Shown one piece after another: positions 1-5,234 of a stretch of DNA of 5,410 bases. How positions within the stretch are numbered: position 1 is the first letter of the stretch; the number at the start of each line of letters is the position of its first letter. Below the pieces are notes generated by a model. The model ran no database searches. It saw only the letters and a list, made by a program, of their open reading frames with translations, and was not told the origin of the DNA. The stretch is taken from positions 1-5,410 of the forward strand of contig RFKV01000025.1 of the NCBI GenBank assembly GCA_003694175.1, in the 5' to 3' direction. Made by a program: the position numbers and the translations under genes. Source of the DNA: Candidatus Dojkabacteria bacterium (GTDB taxonomy: Bacteria; Patescibacteriota; Dojkabacteria; J137).

Positions 1-3
1 AAA

Positions 4-26
4 AATATTGAAAATATTAGAATATT
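4..26. repeat. Three AATATT motifs in front of the zinc-ribbon gene
   Basis: The palindromic hexamer AATATT occurs at 4-9, 13-18 and 21-26, just ahead of the ATG at 39. It may simply reflect the extreme AT content of a promoter region cut by the window edge. A TTGAAA at 8-13 could be a -35 element, but no good -10 sits at the right distance. No Shine-Dalgarno sequence precedes the ATG. Confidence 0.25.
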
Positions 27-38
27 AAAAATTAAAAT

Positions 39-404
39 ATGGAACAAAACTTTGGTTTTCCGACACCAAAATTCTGTGAGAGATGTGGTAAGCCTTATGG
101 TATTGATGATGTTACCGTGTTTCCGGAGGGTTTGGGACTTCCAATTCTCAATGTAAGATCAGAGTGTAAATTTTGTAGGCATGTGGTTTTATTGAAGGTT
201 GTTAATAGAGGAACAAATGGATTTTCGGGTTTAAAGCAAATCGGCAGAAATTACAGTTCACAGCAAGATAAGGAGTTCCTGGTAAGTTCCGAACCTATAG
301 GTAGCAGAGAGGTGTTAGAATTCTACGAAATTCTGATGTCGTCCTCAGCTCAAGAAATAATTCACTCGTTAGCTCAAATTAATAAGTCTAAAATTATCGA
401 ATAA
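39..404 (+). CDS. Small zinc-ribbon protein, CPR-type conserved hypothetical
   Basis: A complete 121-residue protein with no signal peptide or membrane segment, so probably cytoplasmic. Two CxxC pairs (C13/C16 and C43/C46), each in a knuckle-like setting (FCERCGK and ECKFCRH), should bind one structural zinc as a zinc ribbon. The stretch between them looks like beta strands. Near the C-terminus EPIGSREVLEFYEIL (85-99) resembles a motif I recall from small conserved hypothetical zinc-ribbon proteins of CPR bacteria, where 'EPIS..DVLE.HE.L' closes the protein. No function is known to me; zinc ribbons of this size often bind nucleic acid or partner proteins, but that is only a possibility. The tail after residue 100 is longer than in the relatives I recall, and its last 36 bases overlap the 3' end of recF on the other strand. 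The ATG at 39 is the first in-frame start inside the window and leaves 25 bases after the AATATT cluster begins to thin out; no Shine-Dalgarno supports it. It is a real gene with fair confidence; the family link is less sure. Confidence 0.8.
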   Translation: MEQNFGFPTPKFCERCGKPYGIDDVTVFPEGLGLPILNVRSECKFCRHVVLLKVVNRGTNGFSGLKQIGRNYSSQQDKEFLVSSEPIGSREVLEFYEILMSSSAQEIIHSLAQINKSKIIE

Positions 405-1484
405 ATCGGTTCCGACTCCACCCGGTGAGGTGATGATGGTCTGTGTTTCTAGATCTTTTATTATGCTTATAAGTATTTCTTTGTTTCTAGCATCCAGTTC
501 AGATAGTATGTCGTCCACCAAAAATACGGGATGTATGTTGTTTTCGTTTATCAAATAGCTTATTTGAATTATTTTGAAGATAAAAGCTGCTACCCTTTGT
601 TGTCCTCGTGAACCAATATACCTAAGATCAAAATCATCCACTAAAAAAGTATAATCATCCCTGTGTACACCATACAATGTTGTACCCGCTTTAATTTCTT
701 TTTCTCGGTTCTCAAGAAATTTTTGCAAAATCAGCTTAGAATATTCAACACCTGCTTTTGGTTGAACCGATGGTTTGTATACCACTGAAAAACTCTTATC
801 TTTAAGAGATTCATGGACAACTATTCTTGAAAAATAGATTGATCCGTAATTGTTTAGTTTATTAAAAAACTCTCTTCTAAGCTCAAATATTGCGCAATTT
901 TCATGAGCGATTTTCTTGTCCCAAAATTCTAGCTCAGATTGTTTTGCAATACCTTCCCTAATCGACTTTAAAAGGGTATTTCTATTTTTGAGGCTTTGAT
1001 TATAACTATTCAAAACTCTAGAATAGCCACTTATGTGTATGCTTAAGTATTGGTCTAAGTCATCTCTCCTACCGCTTGGATCCTCCGATACAAGGTTTAC
1101 ACTATTAGGTGCAAATAGAATCACAGGGTATAAGTTATATATCCTTTTTATGTTTGTTTTTTCATTGAGATAATAAACAGTTTTTGAAAACGAAGAATTA
1201 TTCCAGTTTATAACCGTTTCCTGAGTAGAGAAATCACTTCTTTCAATTTTTATTAAAACATCTTTATACTCTGCAGACTCGATTGCTAGTCCAGAATGAA
1301 AGAAATCTTTATACGTGCTCACTGGTCGAAAACTTTTGCCATAAACAGATAGATAAATTGATTCTAAGATGTTTGTCTTTCCCGCACCATTTGGAGCCTG
1401 TATGAGATTGACTTTTTGATCAAACTCTAATAATAGATGCTTGAAATTTCTAAAATTTTTTAAGTATAGAGATTTTATTGGCAT
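369..1484 (-). CDS. recF: RecF, DNA replication and repair ATPase
   Basis: RecF is an SMC/ABC-like ATPase that binds gapped DNA with RecO and RecR and helps load RecA at single-strand gaps. The 371-residue length is normal for the family. Visible motifs: N-terminal LYLKNFRNF (6-14); Walker A at 30-37 (APNGAGKT, with K36 at the same position as in E. coli RecF); the RecF-typical PSGRRDDLD (136-144); GVHRDDYTF (272-280); ABC signature GSRGQQR (291-297); Walker B with D324 and D325 in VFLVDD; and D-loop SELD (328-331). The first Walker A glycine is alanine (A30), which is unusual but leaves the GxGKT core whole. The start at 1484 gives the expected N-terminus directly before the first beta strand. 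No Shine-Dalgarno is present. The gene stands alone, not in the classical dnaA-dnaN-recF-gyrB cluster, and its 3' end overlaps the zinc-ribbon gene. All ATPase motifs are intact, so it should be functional. Confidence 0.96.
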   Translation of the reverse strand: MPIKSLYLKNFRNFKHLLLEFDQKVNLIQAPNGAGKTNILESIYLSVYGKSFRPVSTYKDFFHSGLAIESAEYKDVLIKIERSDFSTQETVINWNNSSFSKTVYYLNEKTNIKRIYNLYPVILFAPNSVNLVSEDPSGRRDDLDQYLSIHISGYSRVLNSYNQSLKNRNTLLKSIREGIAKQSELEFWDKKIAHENCAIFELRREFFNKLNNYGSIYFSRIVVHESLKDKSFSVVYKPSVQPKAGVEYSKLILQKFLENREKEIKAGTTLYGVHRDDYTFLVDDFDLRYIGSRGQQRVAAFIFKIIQISYLINENNIHPVFLVDDILSELDARNKEILISIIKDLETQTIITSPGGVGTDLFDNFRLINLS

Positions 1485-1569
1485 TCAAACAAGATTTTGA
1501 CTATTACAACAACATTTTAAAATCAGACTACAGGTCATAATCTAACAAATATTTATTGGTATTTAATTA

Positions 1570-1575
1570 ATTATA
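1570..1575 (-). promoter_or_regulatory. Candidate -10 element for recF
   Basis: On the minus strand this is a perfect TATAAT. It would start transcription near 1563 and give recF a leader of about 78 bases. No good -35 hexamer is found at 16-18 bases, so the call rests on the -10 alone. Perfect TATAAT is not rare by chance in such AT-rich DNA. Confidence 0.35.
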
Positions 1576-1597
1576 CATTCTGATCAAAGGGATAAAT

Positions 1598-1625
1598 TTG
1601 ACAAAAAATTAATTTTGTTTAAACT
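1598..1625 (+). promoter_or_regulatory. Candidate sigma70-type promoter for the dipolar protein gene
   Basis: A perfect TTGACA (1598-1603) is followed after 16 bases by TAAACT (1620-1625), which matches TATAAT at four of six positions. Transcription would begin near 1632, about 20 bases before the ATG at 1652. This geometry argues against the in-frame TTG at 1625 as the true start, because that codon would lie inside the -10 element. Confidence 0.4.
1605..1616. repeat. 12-base palindrome inside the promoter spacer
   Basis: AAAATTAATTTT is a perfect palindrome placed between the putative -35 and -10 elements of the rightward promoter. A dimeric repressor could use such a site as an operator. 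Because only A and T are involved, chance is a serious alternative. Confidence 0.25.
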
Positions 1626-1651
1626 TGGTCCCGACTGATATCATCTTTAAC

Positions 1652-2209
1652 ATGTCAAGAGAAAATCTAAATAAAAATGCTAAAAAAACTTCGGCATCCA
1701 AAAAGTCAAAAAAGGAAAAAAGTGCAGTCAAAAATTCAAGGATTGAACAAAAGACAGCAAGTAGTAAACCTAAAATAAAAGAATCTTCGAAGAGACCAGC
1801 AGCCACAAAAAAAAATAAGTTGCAAAATATATCAGATGGCTCAATAGATGTTTTAGATACATTAAGTCAAAATGAGAACTTTGATAATGAAGATAATGAA
1901 ACATCTTTGGCTGAATACCTAAAAAAGGTCGAGAAAAATAGCTCAAAAGATTTGAAAGAAGATCAAGTAATTTTTGACGATAAATTAGATAATGCCAAAC
2001 CCACGGAAGGCTACAGGATGGGAGAGATATTGGTTGCAGATGGTAGTGGGGAAAACGATTGGAAAGTTGCTGTACCAATGGATGGAGATGATGAAATGAG
2101 CGACCTTCTAAGCGAAGAAGGGCTTTTAACGGAGGACGAAGATCCCTATTTAAATGCTGCAGATTATGATCCAGATAATCCTGAAGAAGATAAGTGGGAT
2201 GAGGACTAA
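1652..2209 (+). CDS. Dipolar charged protein of unknown function
   Basis: I do not recognise this 185-residue protein. It has a striking charge split. Residues 1-56 hold 20 Lys/Arg and only four acidic residues, in a Ser/Ala/Lys/Pro-rich, histone-tail-like sequence that is probably disordered. Residues 144-185 hold 20 Asp/Glu and one Lys, also probably disordered. Between them lies a more ordinary part, with a possible short helix SLAEYLKKVEK (85-95) and a possible beta segment GEILVADGSGENDWKVAVPM (124-143) that may be the only folded element. No signal peptide, membrane segment or cysteine is seen. The ATG at 1652 is preferred over the in-frame TTG at 1625, which would overlap a likely -10 element; neither has a Shine-Dalgarno. 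It lies 47 bases upstream of the trigger factor gene on the same strand, so the two may share a transcript. A basic tail plus an acidic tail fits a nucleic-acid-binding or RNA-polymerase-associated factor (compare the acidic tail of RNAP delta), but I see no domain that proves this. Confidence 0.75.
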   Translation: MSRENLNKNAKKTSASKKSKKEKSAVKNSRIEQKTASSKPKIKESSKRPAATKKNKLQNISDGSIDVLDTLSQNENFDNEDNETSLAEYLKKVEKNSSKDLKEDQVIFDDKLDNAKPTEGYRMGEILVADGSGENDWKVAVPMDGDDEMSDLLSEEGLLTEDEDPYLNAADYDPDNPEEDKWDED

Positions 2210-2219
2210 TTCCTAGAGT

Positions 2220-2229
2220 TTTCATGAAA
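2220..2229. repeat. Short palindrome in the gap before the trigger factor gene
   Basis: TTTCATGAAA is a perfect 10-base palindrome in the 47-base gap between the two rightward genes. It includes an ATG (2224) that opens only a five-codon frame (stop TAA at 2239-2241), so it is not a gene. No terminator hairpin is seen in this gap, which fits co-transcription. Confidence 0.25.
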
Positions 2230-2256
2230 TTTACCTTTTAACCATATGTCAAGTTT

Positions 2257-3354
2257 ATGACTGAGAGATATAAAATAGAAAAGAACTTTGGCCAAAAAAA
2301 TAGAGTGATTTTTAAGATCATAATCAATAAAGATTACTTTGATGCAGAAATACAAAAAGATTTGGTTAAACTTTCAAAAGAGGTTAAAGTTCAAGGCTTT
2401 CGACCCGGTAAGGCTCCTTTAGGCTTAATTAGAGATAAAATCATAAAGGATGCTTTCCTTGAAACTTTTAACAGATTAGTTTTAGACATAACTCAAGAAG
2501 TCCTCCTAAATGAAAGTAAAAGTGGTCAGAGGTATATCGCTGGGGTAGATTATGATTTTAGCTTAGATGAACAAATAGATAACAATGAGGATGAGTTTAG
2601 TAATTTAATTTCCTATTCCTTCACTGCTTACACGATTCCCAAGGTAAATCCGAAAATAGTGTCTACAAGTGGAATAAAACTAAAAACTGTCGAAGTTTCT
2701 GATGATGAAGTTGATGAACTTATAAGGAGTCTAGTTCGTTCAGTCTTAAAAAAAGAGGAAATTGATAGTCTGGGAGGAGAGGAAAACTTTGAATTAACAA
2801 ATGAATTAGTTGCGAGACTTGGCTATGAGGAGAGTAAAGACCTAGAAAGTCTTAAGAAGACTGTTAGGGAAACAATAGCTACTAGAAAACAAATGGACTC
2901 TGAATCGAAGCTTGCTCAAGAAATTACTAAATTTATGTTGGGTAACATAGACTTTGATTTACCAAAAAGTCTGATAAAAAGAAAAGTTGAAGATAAACAT
3001 CTAGAGTTTTCCAGAAGGTTGTCACAACTAAAAATTAATGAAGAAAGTTTTCTAAAAACTCAAGGTAAAACTCTAGAAGACTTGCACAAAGAATGGGAGG
3101 AAGAAATAATAGAACGTATTAAATCTGACATCATATTCTTTGAAGTGGCCAAACTAGAAAATGTAGAGGCCAACGATGAAGATGTGAAAAAAGAGCTAGA
3201 AAACTTTCTTAAATCTTATAAAGACGGTAATTTGGATTATAGATACGATAATGCTGAAGTTCATAAGATACTTAGGTACACTTTAACAATAAATAATGGT
3301 TTTAAAAAGCTTGTCGAGCTAAGTGGAGCTATAAATTCGGGAAGTGTCAGCTAA
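2257..3354 (+). CDS. tig: Trigger factor lacking the PPIase domain
   Basis: Trigger factor is the ribosome-bound chaperone that cradles nascent chains at the tunnel exit. The N-terminal ribosome-binding domain (about 1-128) carries the signature GFRPGKAP (47-54), the loop that docks on ribosomal protein uL23. The arm linker follows (about 129-163, with VEVSDDEVDELIRSLVRS at 145-162 matching the helix that precedes the FKBP domain in E. coli). After only about 16 residues the C-terminal cradle begins with LTNELVARLGYEESKDLESLKK (180-201), the equivalent of the E. coli segment just after the FKBP domain. IDFDLPKSLIKRKVE (231-245) is another clear landmark. The FKBP-type peptidyl-prolyl isomerase domain, roughly 100 residues in E. 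coli, is therefore absent, which explains the 365-residue length against about 432. The chaperone cradle looks complete. An acidic insert (DEQIDNNEDEF, 104-114) lies in the N-domain. The start fits the family N-terminus; there is no Shine-Dalgarno. The enzyme activity should be missing but holdase function retained. Confidence 0.92.
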   Translation: MTERYKIEKNFGQKNRVIFKIIINKDYFDAEIQKDLVKLSKEVKVQGFRPGKAPLGLIRDKIIKDAFLETFNRLVLDITQEVLLNESKSGQRYIAGVDYDFSLDEQIDNNEDEFSNLISYSFTAYTIPKVNPKIVSTSGIKLKTVEVSDDEVDELIRSLVRSVLKKEEIDSLGGEENFELTNELVARLGYEESKDLESLKKTVRETIATRKQMDSESKLAQEITKFMLGNIDFDLPKSLIKRKVEDKHLEFSRRLSQLKINEESFLKTQGKTLEDLHKEWEEEIIERIKSDIIFFEVAKLENVEANDEDVKKELENFLKSYKDGNLDYRYDNAEVHKILRYTLTINNGFKKLVELSGAINSGSVS

Positions 3355-3399
3355 AGAGAATATAAGTTCTGGATCTGCAAAATCATAAAAAATTGCTCA

Positions 3400-3418
3400 A
3401 AAAAGTTAGAAGCTTTTT
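3400..3418. terminator. Weak bidirectional terminator hairpin
   Basis: AAAAAG (3400-3405) pairs with CTTTTT (3413-3418) around a seven-base loop, 45 bases past the trigger factor stop. It sits between convergent genes, and on the minus strand it ends in a T-run, followed by a second T-run about ten bases on. The stem has only one G-C pair, so it is a poor hairpin and may be chance. Confidence 0.3.
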
Positions 3419-3568
3419 AAAAAACCTATAACCCCAAAGTCTTTCAAACACATCTCAATCAAAAATACGAAGATCAAATCTGCTAAGCTAGTAACGTCTA
3501 AATGCTTCTGTAACTCAATAAGCCGCAAAAATAAAAGTTGTGAAGTTGCTAAAAAATCACAGTACTAA
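3410..3568 (+). other. Lys/Ser-rich open stretch, possible decayed coding tail
   Basis: The convergent gap 3355-3584 has no intact gene. In a frame different from that of the trigger factor, codons from 3410 to 3565 stay open for 52 codons and end in TAA at 3566-3568. The product would be rich in Lys, Ser, Thr, Asn and Ala, with no start codon near the beginning. The same frame upstream (from 3344) reads VSAKENISSGSAKS and is broken by TAA at 3386 and TAG at 3407. The plus strand over 3421-3540 is markedly A-rich (52 A against 28 T and 13 G by my count), as expected for a Lys/Thr/Ser/Asn-coding strand. It could be a relic of a basic C-terminal tail of trigger factor left after a frameshift, or a chance open frame. 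I treat it as unproven. Confidence 0.25.
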
Positions 3569-3595
3569 ACACTCAGATACATGCTTACAACTTTT
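3533..3595 (-). terminator. Possible terminator of the TyrRS transcript
   Basis: On the minus strand AAAAGTTGT (3595-3587), which includes the TyrRS stop codon, is complementary to ACAACTTTT (3541-3533), and the second arm is followed by ATTTTT. The nine-pair stem has a large 45-base loop, within which a smaller hairpin (TGTGA 3539-3543 with TCACA 3557-3561) would compete. The position just at the end of tyrS suits a terminator or 3' end stabiliser, but the large loop makes it weak. Confidence 0.3.
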
Positions 3596-5120
3596 GATAG
3601 GCTTTTTCTATAATATCCTTCTTCTCTAACAAAGTTTCCCTTATTGGTGATATAAGCTTGATCACTTCCTTCGCTATCGCCGGCTTTAAATCTACTGACG
3701 AAAGCTTTCCTGACTCGAAATCTTTTTCAAGATCCCAATAAGATAAATAGGCAACATCACCACCCCATTTTTGGGGTCTCTCTACGACAAAAGGCCTACC
3801 CTCTAATTCAAGAAAGTAAAACAAAATATACCTAAGTATAGCCAGTAAACAATTACCTTCAACTTTTTTATCCTCCGAATATGCCTTGTTAAACTTCGCA
3901 TAAATAACTTCGTCACTGTCTTCAAAGTCTATCTTAGAATCTGGATCACTAGAACTCATTTTTCCGGACTTTCCGAGTCCTGGAATCAGTTGATGAAGCA
4001 TGTGAACTCTTTTTTTATATCCAATTTTTGGCAGAGATTCTCTCGCAAACATAAATATTTTTCTTTGATCCAGACCTCCCAACTGAGCATCAACATTTAA
4101 ATACTGCTCATCTAGTGCTTGCAAAATAGGGTATAGCATGCTGCCTAGCACCGGATTTTCAACTTGTTTCACTACCTCTGACCCAGCTCCTTTAGCACTA
4201 GCAATCGTTGTCAAAGTTGCTATTTTATACATGTCTAAAGTATAGTCTGGAGTCAGTTGAAAATCGGTACCAACAACAAATTTTAGTTTATCGATAGAGG
4301 CTCCTAACCTTTGTAGTATTGACTTTATCAAAATCTGATAGTACTGAGTACGATATTCAAGCACTTCCCACTTAGACTTCATATTATCAAGGTATGCATG
4401 AATATTGGCAAAAAGTATAGTTACCTCAGCACCAATTCTCAATAAATCAGATACTTTAATCATTGGTAAAAAATATCCAATACTTGGCTTTCCGGTAGGA
4501 GCAGTACCCCAATAAACCCTCAAATTTCTATTTAGTAGAATCTGTTTTAACTCTTCTTCACCTACAAGCTCAAATAAGTCCCTTTTAATGAGATCAATTT
4601 TTTTCTGGATTTCAGCGAGTTTACTTTCCATAATACGATAATCAGAAGACACCGATTCCAAAACCTCCTTACTCAAAACCTTAACTAAACTTTTCCCAAG
4701 AAAAGAATTAATCTCATTTTTTTCTGAGAAAACAGATTGATCAACTTTGGGATTTTTATCATTCACTAAAAATATTCCACTATGATCTTCACCTACACCA
4801 ATTTCATCTTCAGCTAAAATCATTCCATGACTTAGGATCCCTCGAATTTCCTTAGATTCGAGTTTAATTTCTTTTCCGTTTTTAATAAACCAACCCGGAA
4901 CTATGTTTCCAGGAGGTAAGTATGCTACAAGATCCCCTTTATCAAAATTATTTGCACCTGTTACTACCTGAATGGTTCCATTTACATCAAATATCTCTTG
5001 GGGTAAAGCATACCGCAAATCACCCACATCAAGCATTACCAGATAAAGATTATCAGCATTTGGGTGTTTGTTTTTTGAGACAATTTTTGCCACGAGAACT
5101 TTCTCTAAAATAGAATTCAT
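3585..5120 (-). CDS. tyrS: Tyrosyl-tRNA synthetase, archaeal/eukaryotic type, with N-terminal tRNA-binding OB domain
   Basis: Class I synthetase that joins tyrosine to tRNA-Tyr in the cytoplasm. The 511 residues fall into three parts. Residues 1-132 are a PheT/EMAPII-type tRNA-binding OB fold: HPNADNLYLVMLDVGD (19-34), VVTGANN (52-58), GNIVPG (71-76), then KEIRGILSHGMILAEDEIG (90-108) and GEDHSGIFLV (110-119), the last part being typical of the PheT subunit of PheRS. A linker with a likely amphipathic helix follows (about 133-187). The catalytic core (about 188-391) matches human and archaeal TyrRS, not bacterial TyrRS: VYWGTAPTGKPSIGYF (202-217, with the HIGH-like motif and tyrosine-binding Y203), FANIHAYLDNMK (237-248), Y330-x3-Q334-x2-D337 for tyrosine recognition (equivalent to Y151/Q155/D158 of M. 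jannaschii TyrRS), VDAQLGGLDQRK (343-354), and KMSSS (387-391). The anticodon-binding region runs to 511 with KWGGD (451-455). The bacterial S4 tail is absent. The ATG at 5120 is needed for the OB domain; no Shine-Dalgarno precedes it. All key residues are present, so it should be active. Confidence 0.95.
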   Translation of the reverse strand: MNSILEKVLVAKIVSKNKHPNADNLYLVMLDVGDLRYALPQEIFDVNGTIQVVTGANNFDKGDLVAYLPPGNIVPGWFIKNGKEIKLESKEIRGILSHGMILAEDEIGVGEDHSGIFLVNDKNPKVDQSVFSEKNEINSFLGKSLVKVLSKEVLESVSSDYRIMESKLAEIQKKIDLIKRDLFELVGEEELKQILLNRNLRVYWGTAPTGKPSIGYFLPMIKVSDLLRIGAEVTILFANIHAYLDNMKSKWEVLEYRTQYYQILIKSILQRLGASIDKLKFVVGTDFQLTPDYTLDMYKIATLTTIASAKGAGSEVVKQVENPVLGSMLYPILQALDEQYLNVDAQLGGLDQRKIFMFARESLPKIGYKKRVHMLHQLIPGLGKSGKMSSSDPDSKIDFEDSDEVIYAKFNKAYSEDKKVEGNCLLAILRYILFYFLELEGRPFVVERPQKWGGDVAYLSYWDLEKDFESGKLSSVDLKPAIAKEVIKLISPIRETLLEKKDIIEKAYQKL

Positions 5121-5144
5121 AGAAAGTAACTAAAAAAGCTATGC

Positions 5145-5161
5145 GTTGTGAATTTTACAAC
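5145..5161 (-). promoter_or_regulatory. Hairpin and possible -10 element just upstream of tyrS
   Basis: GTTGT (5145-5149) and ACAAC (5157-5161) form five Watson-Crick pairs; with a G-T pair and one A-T pair the stem reaches seven pairs around a three-base loop. On the minus strand the centre reads TAAAAT (5157-5152), five of six matches to TATAAT, which would start transcription near 5145 and leave a leader of about 24 bases. No -35 of quality is seen. The palindrome overlapping the -10 could be a repressor site. Confidence 0.3.
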
Positions 5162-5176
5162 AAAACTTAAATGGGT

Positions 5177-5203
5177 TTAGATAAAAAAAACTAATTTATC
5201 TAA
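5177..5203. repeat. Nine-base-pair perfect inverted repeat upstream of tyrS
   Basis: TTAGATAAA (5177-5185) and TTTATCTAA (5195-5203) are perfect inverted copies around a nine-base loop, 57-83 bases upstream of the tyrS ATG. On either strand it would make an AU-rich hairpin. It could be an operator, a leader structure or the 3' end of a transcript entering from the right. A nine-pair perfect arm is more than expected at a random spot, but AT content lowers its weight. Confidence 0.4.
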
Positions 5204-5234
5204 CTTGGGAATTAATCTCTTAAAGCCAATAAAC

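Larger units (their letters stand above)
1485..1651. promoter_or_regulatory. Divergent intergenic region between recF and the dipolar protein gene
   Basis: These 167 bases separate two divergent starts and must hold both promoters. The sequence is very AT-rich and contains two short palindromes: TTAATTAA at 1563-1570 and AAAATTAATTTT at 1605-1616. Candidate promoter elements are listed separately. I see no coding potential and no RNA gene here. Confidence 0.6.

Noticed and set aside
1625..1651. TTG start adding nine residues to the dipolar protein
   Set aside because: The codon overlaps the candidate -10 element and the added residues look unlike the Lys-rich tail; ATG at 1652 is simpler.
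1609..1806. Minus-strand open frame of 65 codons, hydrophobic and Phe/Leu-rich
   Set aside because: It is the antisense of the Lys-rich start of the dipolar protein; AAA/AAG codons read backwards give Phe and Leu, so the membrane-like look is an artefact.
1770..2225. Minus-strand open frame of 151 codons
   Set aside because: It lies wholly opposite the dipolar protein gene, has a His/Leu-rich, unnatural composition, and comes from the lack of stop codons opposite Asp/Glu-rich coding.
4922..5113. Plus-strand open frame of 63 codons opposite the tyrS start
   Set aside because: It is antisense to the conserved OB domain and shows His/Leu/Gln-rich shadow composition.
39..5120. UGA recoding, as in Absconditabacteria or Gracilibacteria
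   Set aside because: All five genes are full length under the standard code, have no in-frame TGA, and end in TAA.
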